From assembly GCA_037501455.1 (NCBI GenBank), contig CM074861.1, positions 35,914,001 through 35,978,000 of the forward strand: DNA of 64,000 bases, written 5' to 3'. The notes below the pieces were generated by a model. The model was not told the DNA's origin. It did not search any database and saw only the letters and a list, made by a program, of their open reading frames with translations. Below are positions 52,196 to 64,000 of the stretch, in pieces; positions within the stretch are counted from its first letter, which is position 1; every line of letters starts with the position of its first letter. The translations under genes and the position numbers were made by a program. The stretch comes from Lantana camara (Eukaryota > Streptophyta > Magnoliopsida > Lamiales > Verbenaceae).

Positions 52196-55100
52196 CTAAA
52201 TCCAATTGGCTACATATCTAAGACCCATCCCTTCTACATGAGTGTCAAAACTCTTTTGCACCAAAGTCTTAGTGAAGGGATCTGCTAGATTATTTACTGA
52301 GCCAATTTTCACCACTGCCACTTCTCCACGTTCCACATAATCTCGTATAATGTGAAACTTCCTCTCGATGTGCTTCGCACGTTTATGACTTCGAGGTTCC
52401 TTGGAGTTGGCCACCGCTCCAGCATTGTCACAGTACAATGTGATCGGCGTAAGTCCGTCCTTGATGACTTCTAGATCCATTAGGAAATTCCGGAACCAAT
52501 ACGCCTCTTTGGCTGCTTCCGAAGCTGCCACGTATTCGGCTTCCATGGTGGAGTCAGCAATGCAAGTTTGCTTAATACTCCTCCAACTTACGGCTGCTCC
52601 TCCAAGGGTGAACATGTATCCAGACGTCGAACGCCTAGAATCCAAATCAGATTGGAAATCTGAATCTGTGTACCCTATAGGAAGAAGCTCATCACTGCGA
52701 TAGATAAGCATATAATCCCGAGTCCTTCTCAAGTACTTTAATATATGCTTTACAGCTATCCAGTGTTGGGGTCCAGGGTTTGACTGATATCTGCTGACTA
52801 GACCTACAACATAACAGATATCTGGCCTAGTATATAACATGGCATACATGAGGCTTCCGACTGCCGAAGCATACAGAACATCTTTCATTTCTTCTGTCTC
52901 TTCTGGATTCTTGGGACACTGATCCCGAGACAGATGAACTCCATGTCTGAAAGGTAACGATCCTTTCTTGGAATTAACCATATTATATCTTGCCAACATC
53001 TTATCTATATATGCTGCTTGTGATAAACCAATCATCTTATTCTTACGATCACGACAAAGTCTGATCCCTAGAATATAACTGGCCTCACCTAGGTCTTTCA
53101 TGTCAAACTGGTTTGACAACCAAATCTGAACTGCTGACAATATTCCCGTGTCATTCCCAATGAGCAGAATGTCGTCAACATATAGAACTAAAAATGTTAC
53201 AACACTATCATGATGTCTCTTGTACACACATGGTTCATCAGGCAATTGTATAAATCCAAAGGATTTAATTGCCTCATTAAATCTGATGTTCCATGACCTA
53301 GACGCTTACTTAAGACCATAAATAGATCTATCAAGCTTGCATACCATATGCTCCTGATTTCTGGCAATAAAGCCTTCAGGTTGAGCCATGTATATCTCTT
53401 CTTGAAGGTGCCCGTTCAAGAAAGCAGTCTTTACATCCATTTGCCAAATCTCATAATCATAATGAGCAGCAATGGATAGGAGAATTCTTATGGACTTAAG
53501 CATTGCTACAGGCGAGAAGGTTTCGTCATAATCGATACCTTCTTTCTGGGTATAACCCTTTGCCACAAGCCTTGCTTTAAAGGTCTCAACCTTTCCATCT
53601 ATTCCCCTTTTTCTCTTGTAGACCCATTTGCATCCAATAGGTTTAATGCCCTCAGGCGCCTCTACAAGTTCCCAGACTTTATTGGAATACATTGAATCTA
53701 ATTCAGATTCCATGGCTCTGACCCAACGGTCAGCGTCTATATCGTTTATGGCTTCATCATATGTGATAGGATCAGATACGTCAGATTCAACCACTTGGGT
53801 TAATCCCAGGTATCTGTCAGGTGCCCTGACAATCCTCCCACTACGACGAGGCTGTTGTGTACTCATTCCTACATCATATGTTGTATCTGGTACATCATAT
53901 GTATCTAACACATTTTCAGTTACTACGGGTTCTTGGAATACAGAATCTGATGTTGTCATTTCTTCTAACACAATTTTGCTTCTACCCTTGTGGTCATTTA
54001 CGAAATCATCTTCGAGATATTTAGCATTAGTGCTCACAAACACTTTGTGATCTCTCGGATCGTAAAATATACCACCTCTTGTTCCTTTAGGATAACCTAC
54101 GAACAAGCAAACCTCTGTTCTTGATTCCAGCTTGTCAGGATCTTTCCTTAACACATGAGCTGGGGTTCCCCATATCCGAAGATAGGAGACACTGGGCTTT
54201 CGCCCTCGCCACAGTTCCATTGGTGTTTTAGGAACTGACTTGGATGGAACAAGGTTTAATATGTGTGCCGCTGTTTCCAGTGCAAAGCCCCAAAACGAAC
54301 TTGGTAGGATAGCATGACTCATCATAGATCTTACCATTTCCATCAGAGTTCTATTTCTCCTTTCTGCAACACCGTTCTGCTGGGGTGTACCCGGTGCAGA
54401 TAATTGGGATTTAATCCCATTTACAGTGAGAAATTCTAGAAACTCTGTAGACAGATACTCACCACCACGATCTGATCGAAGTGACTTGATACGTTTTCCG
54501 GTTTGATTTTCAACTTCAGCTTTGAATTCTTTGAACTTCTCAAAAGATTCAGATTTATATCTCATCAAATAAACGTATCCGTATCTGGAGTAATCATCCG
54601 TAAAAGTGATGAAATACTCAAAACCTCCTCTTGCTTGAATACTCATAGGATCACACACATCCGTATGAATTAACACAAGCAATTCTGTGGCTCGATTACC
54701 TTTAGATTTAAAAGATCTCTTGGTCATTTTACCTTCCAAGCAGGATTCACAGACTGGTAGTTCTGTTAAGTCCAAGGGACTCAACAATTCGTCTGAAATT
54801 AGTCTTTGGATCCTTTTTGGATTAATATGACCAAGACGTAAATGCCACTTGTACGCCTCGTTAGGCATAGGAGTTTTTCTTTTGGATGGTAAGTCAAGCT
54901 TAGCAGTGTTAAGTTCGGAATTAGGGTTTTTATCGGGGTATAACAAGAAAAGACCATCTTTTACCGTGCCAGAGCAAATAAACCTTTTGTTTTGCTTAAT
55001 GGTAAAATTTTGTTCAAAACAAACATTGAAACCATTATTTATTAAACAACTCACATAAATCAGATTTCTGCGAACACACGGTATATACAGAATGTCTTTC

Positions 55101-56149
55101 AGTACCAAAACCCTATCACCAAAATACAAATTTACAGTCCCTACTGCTAATACAGATATACTTGTATTATCCCCGAGCAGTAGCTGCATCTCGCCATCTT
55201 CAAGCTTTCTGGTTAGCTTGAACCCCTGCAACGAATTGCAAATATGATTAGTTGAACCCGAGTCCATACACCAGGAATCTGGTGGACTTCCAACTAAACA
55301 TAATTCAATTAAACAAGATATCGATATACCTTGTCCAGATGGCTTAGCAGGAAGACTTGCTAAGTATTTTGGACAATTCCTCTTCCAGTGTCCATTCTCT
55401 CCGCAGTGGAAACATTTTCCCTTGCTTGGTTTGCCTTTCTTCTTCTGAACCTTTTTCTTGGGATTGGGAACCTTTCTCTTTCCCTTTTTCCACTTGTTGG
55501 CCTTTGGAGCCGTGGAAGTCGATGCCTGTGCCAGGAGAACAGTTCCCTTAGCTTTCATCACTCCCTCCGCCACTGTAAGTTCGTTCATCAATTCAGGCAG
55601 AGAAAAATCCAATTTGTTCATAGAATAATTTTGCCTGAATGTGTCGAACGACTTTGGCAGAGAGCATAGGATCATATCCTGTTTGCTGAGATCATCAAAT
55701 TTAGCACCAAGGCTTTCAATTTCGTTCAGGCAAGCCATCATGTTCATAACATGATCCTGAACAGGTGATCCCTCAGACATCTTGGTAACTAACAGCCTCC
55801 GCATCAATTCGAGCCTCTTGGCTCGATTCTGTCCTCCAAACATCTGATGGAGATGATCCATCATGTTCCTAGCAGTTGGCATCTCATGCATTTGATGCTT
55901 GAGAACATTGGAGACAGATGCCAGGATATAAGACCGAGCCAAATCATTGGACTTGATCCAATTGGCATAAGCATTTCTCATATCCTGATTGGCTGTAGTT
56001 TCCGGTACCCCCGGACAAGGTTCAGTGAGCACTTGTTTCAGATTCTCGTGATCAAGCACGATGTCAAGATTCATTTTCCAGTCAGAATAGTTAGACCCTT
56101 CAAGCCTATTTTCCCTTAGGATCGATTGAAGTGGGCTAGCGGTCGTCAT
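52196..56149 (-). pseudogene. Copia gag-pol polyprotein with one premature stop
   Basis: A near-intact single frame of about 1,317 codons from ATG 56149 ([14 protein letters not shown]). In order: gag with the [14 protein letters not shown] knuckle; protease [12 protein letters not shown]; integrase zinc region WHLRLGH...CESCLEGK; integrase core [17 protein letters not shown] and [12 protein letters not shown] with [12 protein letters not shown] and YVDDILLIGND; RNase H with YTDSDFQSDLDSRRST, STMEAEYVA and YCDNAGAVA, ending near 52196. The only break seen is an in-frame TAA at about 53306-53308, directly after RSIYGLK in the RT, and the frame resumes immediately. One nonsense change in an otherwise open frame suggests recent activity. 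Confidence 0.93.
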
Positions 56150-57274
56150 TGCTTTAAAACTGAAATATTTTAAAAGGTGCAAGTTATGATTCTGTATTTT
56201 ACATCTTTTGCGTTTAACCAATAAATGAAATCCACGTAAGCATTTTTGGTTTACACAATGGTGACTTATCTAACCGCAGTTGACTCCCCGGAAGCGAGGT
56301 CGAAAACCGCTTAGAAAAGCAAGAATTAATCTTAATTAACATGCCATCTAGGTAACTCTTACCAAACTATGTTAATCCACCACGTTAACCTTTGGCCTCT
56401 AAGTGAATGTAACATAGCTCCGAAGGGAGGTTAATACATTACTTAGTCAAGCGTATACCATTACCTAGAAATTCATACGAGTAGATCAGACACTCCACGG
56501 AGGCGTGGTCGAGCTGACTTTCCCCGTATTTCATTCTATCCGTAGAAGCCTAATCTTGTACACCGCGAATACATACCCGCCGAAGGGAGTAGTATATATC
56601 CACTATACTATAGACGGGTAATGGAGGCCGTGAGAATCCAACTCTTTTCATCTCGCTCCCACTTGAATTTTATAGAATTTATGGATTATCTTTGATTATT
56701 AAATAATCACTTTTGGCGTCTTATTAATTTTGGAAGTAATCAATCTAATTAATAAGCTCCCACTAGAATTAATAAATAATCCTAATAATATTTTAAGGCT
56801 TTAATAACTCTTTATTAATTTAGGCTAAAAAATATTAATCCAATTATGCATCATATTTAATCTCTATTAAATATTATTTATCTAATCACATTAAATAAAT
56901 CATGCATAATTAAAGCAGCATAATATCACATATTATCATGCCATTTTAAAATTAAAAGCATGCTTGCAAATAATTATCACATAATTATCACGCTTTAAAT
57001 TTTTTATGGCCCCTTAAATAAATATGTTTTAAATTATCACATAATTTAAATCATATTTACTGATTCGGTAATTAACCAGGAAGATTATTGAAATCAATTC
57101 CCAGAAAATTACCATTCCACGCAAATTCCCAGAAACACTGGAGGGGTCACAATGGTCCCACTTAAAACCCAGCCTTCTTAGACAGAACTTACGTGCACAG
57201 TATCAGATTTAAAATTATGCATCTCATGCTTTATCAATGCCAGTATATAATCAGAGCCCCGCTCTGATACCAGT
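56150..57274 (-). other. Copia untranslated leader
   Basis: The 1.1-kb leader between the primer site (57261-57272) and the gag start. It contains no gene; the part at 56230-56650 carries several imperfect CCGAAGGGAG/CTCCACGG-type repeats, and 56690-57060 is AT-rich. Confidence 0.7.
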
Positions 57275-59546
57275 TGTTGGTGTTGCGTGGCGGGCCTGAG
57301 GCAGAGTGACGATACAGCGTAATATTCAAAAATTTTCGCCATAACCTCGTTATCAAAATATTTCAAAAATATTTTAATAAAGCAGCGGAACAAATCGGGC
57401 AGCATAACTCTAATATATACAGGCATCGATAACATAATTTTAAATCATCTAGCATATGATCACAATATGCAAATATTAATTTGGGCAGCACAACGGTATT
57501 ACCGTACTGCAATATTGGCTATCAACGGCACTTTTCCAGCACCTCGATATCTTCTCGTGAAACCGGCAGAGCTTCCCCGCAATATCCCCGATTAAGAAAT
57601 TGGAGTGTGGGCTCCGGCAGTATTTCGCTAAATACTTTGAGAAAATATTTTTTCAGAAAAACCCTTTTTTCTAAAACCTGAAAATCCCTATTTTCTAATA
57701 ATTAAGTGGATTATATATTAATTATATAACCACCTAATTAAGTAATTAATTAATTCTTAATAAAGAATTAATTAATCAAAATGAGAGAGAGAGCCGAGAG
57801 GCTTTGTAAGCTGAAAATGAATTGCCAAAATTCTGTTTTTTTGAACAAAGAAATGCAGCCCTATTTATAGCCATGATTTGAGGGCAAAATCGTCCAAAAA
57901 ATGTAAAAATTCCGTGGAAGACAAGTTCATGCAGCGAATCAGAACATGCCACGCAGGAGCTCGCGCCGCCACGAGTCCAGCGGCGCGAAGCACGCGCCCA
58001 GCAGCCGCCTCACGCGCCCGCACGCGCCGCCCAAGTGGCGGCTGTGTACTTGGCGCGTGTGGCACGCACGCAGCAACAAGCAGCTGCCACGTGGCCGGTC
58101 CGACCGGCGGTCCAACTCTTGGACCGGTTCAGGAGTGAACCGGTCGGCTCAACTCGGTCTGACCCATTTGCCACGTGTCGAATCATCATTCGTCCACGTG
58201 GCCGGGTCGGTCAACCGTGACCCGGCCCTATCCGATGGCCCGAACCGCTGACCCGCTTCCACGACCCGTTGACTTTTTAGTCAACACATCCGGGCCGTTG
58301 AAACTCGATGACGTGGACGGATCCCAGCCGTCCACGTGTCTTGCCATTTGGTGCCCAGTCAGCACCACGTGGCGCTGACCCGCTGACGTGGCATGCCACG
58401 TCAGCTGCCACGTCAGCAAAAAAACTTTTTTTTTTTTTTTAAAAAAAAAATTATTTTCTCCAAAATAAAATTTCGGACATTTCCAACTCTTTGGAATTTA
58501 ATTTATTTTCTCAAAATAAATTCCTTGGCTATTTTCAAACACTTTGAAAAATCATTTCTCTCTCTCGTTTTAATATTTTCTCTTTGATCTTCGTTGGGGC
58601 TTGCGGGGGGACCTGCAGGACTAATTAATCTTAGCTCCAAACGGGTCAATCTATTATCATCCCATGACAATAATCGATTACCGTTTAACAATATTTAATT
58701 CCACTAAATAAATATTGTTGCACTCTAAAATTAATTAAATTATTCACGAATTTCTCGATCTAGAATAATTTCGCATTTTACTCCTCTGTACAGATATCCA
58801 TGAAAAATAAATCAATACTACTATCATTTATTTTTCACTTCAAATCTGAAATTTTTTGATTCGCCTTAAGTCCAAATTCCCTGTATGTGAAACATATTCA
58901 ACATACCACTTCGGTGACACACACACGAAGTACTTCGGCCAAAGTTTTATTTCGAACTTTTTGCAAATCTATTTCAGGGGTATCTTTAAACCTTCCAGCA
59001 AGGCTACAGATTCCTTGATTAATATTTCTCTCTAGCACATTTCATGCAATCACCGAACGTACAAAGTATTTTGGCCACCCGTTACCGAGACCTCACTTCT
59101 GAGTACATCACAGTGATAAACACTACATGCCTAAAGTAGAAACACTGCCAGGATTAAGAGTCTAATGCTTCCGAGATTTTATTCATTTTAGATAGCAGTA
59201 TAAAATGAACGATCTCAGTAGTCCAGTTCAATGTATCCAATCTCATTGAAAATCATCAATGTGTTATAATTGGAAACTCCATTTCCCTATGACGAAAGAC
59301 TAATCATCTTATATAACACATTATAGTCTTGATAAGAACAATTTCTTATCATACTGACTAGAACTTTAATGACACGTGACTTCTGGTATTTAAAGTCTTT
59401 TCCTATGAAACACATTTCATATAAAAATACCATCACACGTCATTAATTATTAAATTCGTAAAATACTCATAACTTGCTTTAATTCCAGTTTTATTAATCC
59501 AAAATATTTACAATATAATTGGATTTACAGGGCATTAATCCCAACA
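57275..59546 (-). repeat. Copia 5' LTR (2,272 bp)
   Basis: Partner of 49912-52181, with its TATA box at 57862-57869 (minus strand) at the same offset (587). The A/T run after the GC-rich block (58418-58452) differs in length and order from the other LTR. Confidence 0.95.
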
Positions 59547-61454
59547 CTACCAACGCCTGGGATTGCCTCGCCGCCTCGTCTTTCCAGCTCTTCTCCTGCA
59601 ACACCTCTGCCCTCTCCGCCAGCAGCTTGCGGCAGGCTTCATCGGCCAATTCCAGCCGCATGGCAGACTGGTGCTCCCTCACTATCAACTGGGAAGAGGA
59701 AAAGGAGAAAAAGTCAGAAACAAAACAATGAAAAGCGTGACCCAAGGGAAAGAATGGCGAAAGGGCCCTTACCGCATTCAAGAGCGCAATCTTGTTATAG
59801 GAGAGGGTCGCATTGCTCTCCTTAGCCAACTCCTGGTGGTCGCTTGCGGTTTGCAGGGAATAATAGATGGCCCCCAGCACATCCTGGTCGACTTCCCCGG
59901 TAGCGACTTTCCTCTCCGACCCGTCCTCTTTGCGCTCTGAAACCCCAAAAGGATACTTAGGCCCGGCGAACGTGGGGACGGCGACTATACGTTCGTAGTC
60001 CCCCCTCAGCATGGTGAAGCCTGGCGAGGACCCCGGCCGAAGGGTTGGGGGAGCCCAGCCGCCCGGTGGCCGGAAAGGGGAATCACCCCGCATAGCAGTT
60101 CTCTTGGGGGCCCTGTCCTCTGCCTCATCCTTTTCTTTCCTCTTTAAGGTACGCCGACCCCTGGGCACTTCCGAAGGAAACGACCCGGAGTTGGTCTCGG
60201 GGTTCGTATCCGGTCGCCCGGCAGACATGACCACCTTCCCCTTTGGCTTTGAGGGGACATCGCCCTGATCTACCGGAGGTTGAGCCGGGGCGTCGTTTGC
60301 CGGAGGGATCCAAGCGGCTCCATGCGCATCCTCTTCCCCCCCATCCGTAGGAGCATGGGCGTCAGCCCACCTTTGCCCGGCTGCCCGCTCCACGGCCGCA
60401 ATCCGATCCAGGGAATCCGCCTCAGTGAGGCCCTCTTCTCGCGTTATCTCTTGGACAGAAGGAAGCGGGCCAGGCGCTCCTTCCTGGGCAATTTTCTTGG
60501 CCCTCTCGGTTTGTTTCTTCTTCAACAGGCGATCCACGGCTTTGGCTCGTCCAGCTACCATTATCGACCCTGCACATGCGGAAAAAAATAAAGTTCAGCG
60601 GGCAGAGTTAGAAATCAATGCGGTAAAGAAAAGATGAAGTCAGGGAAGGGAACGTGCTTGGCCTAAAGGTATTGAGGGTGTAGTTACCCATTCTGAAATC
60701 AATGTGTCTCCGTGTCCCCGGGGCCAACCCCAAGTTAATTAGCAGATGGGTGTTCGTGAAGATCCCTGTATCCAGGGAGTGCACCCCCCTCAGTGCGGCT
60801 AACAAGGTGTTGGGCCAGCGTACCGGACCCCTCTCCAACCTTACCTGAGCCACGTCATTCCAGGAGGTGTGCTCTAGGCCGTTCCACCCGTCTGTGTATC
60901 TCAGGAAGACAAACTTCTTTTTCCAATCCACGCCATGAGAGGACTTCTCGGTGTCAAAAATCTTATTCCCCGACCGAGATTGCAACTTCACAAACCCCCT
61001 CCTGTTGGGGGAAGCAGCTGAGTCGACGGAAGCTATGAATAGTTCCGCAAAATGCTCCACGCATTCAACCTGACCCAAGATCTTCATCAAGGACCTGAAC
61101 GCTGTTACCATCGCATGACCGTTTGGGAGCAGTTGAATGGGGCTGATCTGAAGATGATTAAACAGAGCCACCTGGAAAGGGGAGAGAGGGAGTCGGAATC
61201 CATATTCAATGGCCTGCAGGGACATGGCGATACACCCTTCAGGTGGTGCTCCCATGTGTTCATCTTTGTTGGGAGTAAAAACTTCGCAACGGTCGTCCAG
61301 ATCTCTCCAGCCGGTCAGCCTCTTCAGGGCGGTGGTCCTCTCCGACCCATACACCTCGGCCCTAAACTCGTAATAGTGTTTCTGGCATTTTTGCTGCCCT
61401 CTCCTTTTCGCCTTCCCCTTCTGGGGCCCCCGCTCAACATCCGAAGCTGCGCCG

Positions 61455-61486
61455 CCGCGACCTTCTTCCTCCGCGACCTTCTTCCT
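61455..61486. repeat. 16-bp tandem duplication in the Tat antisense gene
   Basis: CCGCGACCTTCTTCCT occurs twice in direct succession (61455-61470 and 61471-61486). Sixteen is not a multiple of three, and the reading frames on either side of the repeat differ by exactly this shift. Confidence 0.95.
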
Positions 61487-61826
61487 CCAACGACATCTCC
61501 TCAATCTCAGCGGCCGTATCCTCTACAACTTCGTTGTTTACTTCGTCTCGCATTCTACCACCTCTTAATGGGACGGATTCGGCCTCCATAGAACTTTCAC
61601 TGTCGGCCGGTTCCCTCAGAACCGATCCGGTGGCCTCCTCCGCCGGATTCCTGAAATACATTGTCACAGTGGGATCCTCCCACCTAGCTCTCCCTGGAGC
61701 TTTAACCCCTATGCATTCTATTGACACCTCAGGGTCCGACGGAATGTCTCGCGGACCGTAGCTTCTCACTTGCTCATTTGGGGGTTGGCTCTCGGCAGGC
61801 CCGGAGACTTTCCTCTTAGGAGCCAT

Positions 61827-62436
61827 TTCTAGGATGTAAGGGAGAAAGGAAGAGGGGAGAGATCTGGGATTGAAAGGCGTACCTCGAGAATGTGCTTGCG
61901 AATTCTCCCGGAGTGCGTTTTGACAGAGTCTGGTGGAGGGCAAGAGTCACTTCAAGTCTAGGGTTTGCTCTTGTGGAAGGCGTGGAAGGGAGAAAAACCG
62001 CCTAAGTCACCAATTTATAGCAACGTTTCAACTAGGCGTGGTTATCCCTTCCCACGTGGTCATAAATTAGTATACTGGGAAAGAATGTGGCCCCTTACCC
62101 CCAAAACGGCCACCTGTAACCGAACCTCAGAACCCGTGCTAGTCCTTCAAATTTCAAAAGTGTAATCATGACTCTGACAATGGGAGTTTCCAGAGTTCCC
62201 CGCCCAGTGGGGGACAGCTAGCATGCACGCATGAGGCCACGCCTCATGTCTTGGGTCGAAATATATCTGGGGTCGAAGGAGGTTGGCTCGTCGAATCCTG
62301 GCTCGGACAGTTTTCCCAACGATCCAGATCACCACAAGATCATCGCGACCCAGGCCTCCCCTTTTTACCCCAGCCAAGAAGCCTTCCTTGAGATCGGACA
62401 CCACTCTTTTAATGGTGCCCGATCTGGGGGGGGAGA
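61827..62436. other. Leader of the antisense gene and 3' end of Tat internal region
   Basis: Presumed promoter/leader of the minus-strand gene. No clear TATA box. At its right end the polypurine tract GATCTGGGGGGGGAGA (62421-62436) primes plus-strand synthesis and abuts the 3' LTR. Confidence 0.55.
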
Positions 62437-63149
62437 TGATAAGGGGAAAATCGGGGAGTCTGATTGAGCGCCAGATGTCATTGCCAGATAGCCGCCTATG
62501 CCACGTAAGCTTTCCGCGACCGAGCCGCTTAGGCGATCATCGACCCACTACTTGGCCGAAGACCACAAGTCCTGGTTTGGCGGCGGTCTCCCGCGACCTA
62601 GGGTCTCCTTTCACTCCAGAGAAAGGCGCGACCCAGCGGAATCCCGACCCAATCACTACCGGACAACCGCATTCAATGCGAGTACCACCTACGGCTGGCC
62701 GCATTAATGGCAGCCGCGCTCAGTACAGTGTCAGGGATCCTGGCAAGAGCAGGCGAACAGTGCTTTGGCTGGAAAAGCACTGTTCCGGCCAGAGGCCAGG
62801 ACTCTCTCCTTCCAACCGGATCCACACTTTCTGGGAGGTGTACTTGCTCCCGCGAAGTCCATCTTCACCTTATAAAAGCCTCGCCCTGCGACGGCCAAAG
62901 GTAAGCTCTTTTTCAGGCCCAAAACTCTTAACTCTAGCATTTTTCGATCGAGAGCTTGAGCTGACTTGAGCGTCGGAGTGCCAAAACGGGTCCAACCCCC
63001 ACTCTTCCCCGTCTTGGCCTTTGAGCTCACGTTTGTTCTACCTTTTCAGTTGGAGGAAGCGTCGGAGTTCTCCGTACATTACAAATATCTTGGGTGATTT
63101 GGCGTCTTAGTCTGCAACCCCGTACAGAGCCCAGATTTTGACACGATCA
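62437..63149 (+). repeat. Tat element 3' LTR
   Basis: 713 bp, the same length as the 5' LTR. The two differences noticed are CTCCTTCC against CTCCTCCC near 62810 and CCGTACATT against CCGCACATT near 63075. Confidence 0.95.
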
Positions 63150-63154
63150 TTATG

Positions 63155-63264
63155 GATTTGGTAATTTCAAAATATTGAATATCGTAGGTAATGAATCAAT
63201 TAATGAAATAATTTTTATAAAATAAAATTTTGAAAAAAAATAATTGTTGAATTGAAGTAGCCAC

Positions 63265-63332
<68 letters not shown>

Positions 63333-64000
63333 ATGCATTCTGAATGAATAAGACGTTGAGAGTTTTTAAAATTAATTAAAAATTCCAATTACGTAAAGTA
63401 ATTTTTCAAATAAATAATAAATAGCATTTAATTCAAATTGTATATTTTAATATATAAAAAAAATAACTCATTTTATTTAATTATCACTCGTTTAGGATCA
63501 TTGCATGCATATAATTTTCTTTTCTATTTTTCAAATTATTTAGGCAAGATTTACGGGATTAATTATATTGACTCATACACAGTTAAAGATCTCGAATTTA
63601 TTTTATGATTGATGATTAGGATAAATAAAAATTAATTTATATCTCATAAAAGAATTAATAATAAAATTATATTGAATAAGGAAATATTTGTTTTGCAACT
63701 ACCAATAATAATTTTTTTAAATATTAAATAATTTAAAATTCTAAGAATTTATCATTAGGAAAAAAAAAAGTACACAAAAAAGTATATTATGAATTTTATC
63801 AAAATAATTATTTTTCTTAATTACTATTTATTTTCATAATAAGATAATATACAAAACAAAGATAAGTTAATCATATTTTTTCTATTTAATTGAAAATCTA
63901 AATAAAACACAAAATATTATTTAGTCAAACTTGCCAAAGATAATTATTTGTTTTAGTTACTATTTATTTTCATAATAAAATAATTTATAAAATAGAAATC
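63155..64000. other. AT-rich flank with a TA microsatellite
   Basis: A (TA)n run of about 64 bases at 63266-63329. The rest is AT-rich with no recognisable gene. GATAATTATTTGTTTTAGTTACTATTTATTTTCATAATAA-like sequence recurs at about 63805-63845 and 63937-63980, a short direct repeat. Confidence 0.6.

Larger units (their letters stand above)
49912..59546 (-). mobile_element. Ty1/copia element nested in the Tat element
   Basis: LTRs of 2,270 bp (49912-52181) and 2,272 bp (57275-59546) begin TGTTGGTG and end CCCAACA, with an exact 5-bp target duplication CTACC (49907-49911 and 59547-59551). On the minus strand, TGGTATCAGAGC (57261-57272) is a Met-tRNA primer site next to the 5' LTR, and AAGTGGGAGAT borders the 3' LTR at 52182. 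The insertion cut the minus-strand gene of the Tat element. The polyprotein (52196-56149) has a single stop codon. The LTRs differ at about 15 noticed sites. Confidence 0.96.
49061..61826 (-). pseudogene. Antisense additional gene of the Tat element, broken
   Basis: Minus-strand gene starting MAPKRKVSGPAE at ATG 61826. After an acidic leader comes a conserved domain (about 61400-60690) with MGAPPEGCIAMSLQAIEYGF followed by RLPLSPFQVALFNHLQ and SPIQLLPNGHAMV, typical of plant proteins annotated as 'putative gypsy type transposon' (Transposase_28). Introns with GT-AG ends are visible at 60687-60570 and 59772-59689. The C-terminal half is a charged helical segment (EHQSAMRLELADEACRKLL), continuing beyond the copia insertion at 49911 with DAQKAYTVKLDKMDKLVKD to a stop at 49061. 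Lesions: a 16-bp tandem duplication at 61455-61486 shifting the frame, the 9.6-kb copia insertion, and a frameshift near 49797. Its role in Tat elements is unknown. Confidence 0.8.
41764..63149 (+). mobile_element. Tat-type Ty3/gypsy retrotransposon, 21.4 kb with nested copia
   Basis: Two 713-bp LTRs (41764-42476 and 62437-63149), starting TGATAAGG and ending CGATCA, are flanked by a perfect 5-bp target duplication TTATG (41759-41763 and 63150-63154). I noticed only two base differences between the LTRs. A primer site TGGCGCCGTCTGTGGGA lies just inside the left LTR and a G-rich purine tract GATCTGGGGGGGGAGA abuts the right one. Gag-pro and pol are on +. Downstream is an additional intron-containing gene on -, a trait of Tat elements, interrupted by a copia insertion at 49912-59546. 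A second RNase H domain in pol also supports Tat. Without the copia the element is about 11.7 kb. Confidence 0.95.

Overview
The window is nuclear DNA of a flowering plant, almost certainly a eudicot. Genes have GT-AG introns, intergenic DNA is AT-rich, and the dominant content is Ty1/copia, Ty3/gypsy (Tat-type), CACTA, Mutator-like (MULE), hAT-like and TRIM elements. I cannot name the species. Only three host genes look potentially functional: a URT1-like terminal uridylyltransferase with a truncated N-terminus (7228-9205, +), a complete HPR3-type glyoxylate/hydroxypyruvate reductase (17463-25379, +, two exons) and a complete gibberellin 20-oxidase (32729-34757, -, three exons).

Layout. 0-7 kb: a TIR element with a 'GCACGGACAC' end (121-982), an hAT-like element (1952-3111), a duplicated block around a gypsy chromodomain remnant, and a decayed copy of the promoter and exon 1 of the HPR3-type gene. 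7-11.5 kb: the URT1-like gene, hAT-like and AT-rich repeats, and a block that looks like mitochondrial DNA. 11.5-16.6 kb: a CACTA element (TSD ATA) carrying exon fragments of HSP90, a TPR protein and an MFP1-like coiled-coil protein. 17.5-25.4 kb: the HPR3-type gene, whose single intron holds a copia element (TSD AGAAA); one LTR of that copia was itself hit by a Pack-MULE (TSD TACAATATA) carrying an ALMT-like anion-channel fragment. 25-31 kb: small elements, a 503-bp TRIM (TSD TAAAT) and a second Pack-MULE (TSD TTTTAAAAA) carrying a HAK/KUP potassium-transporter fragment. 32.7-34.8 kb: GA 20-oxidase. 35-41.7 kb: MULE-type foldbacks, a second 'GCACGGACAC' element and AT-rich DNA without genes. 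41.8-63.1 kb: a 21.4-kb Tat-type Ty3/gypsy element (713-bp LTRs, TSD TTATG), with gag-pro and pol on + and an additional intron-containing gene on -, the latter split by a 9.6-kb copia element (about 2.27-kb LTRs, TSD CTACC).

How it fits together. The host genes are unrelated (RNA tailing, photorespiratory-type reduction, gibberellin synthesis) and do not form a cluster. The theme is nesting and capture. Target-site duplications give the order of insertion at each stack, and at least five host gene families are present as captured pieces inside DNA transposons. No previously unknown enzymatic system is evident. The most unusual structures are the composite KUP Pack-MULE with a palindrome at each end, the three-gene CACTA, the intron-containing antisense gene in the Tat element, and the dense G-box array upstream of the TATA box in the nested copia LTR.
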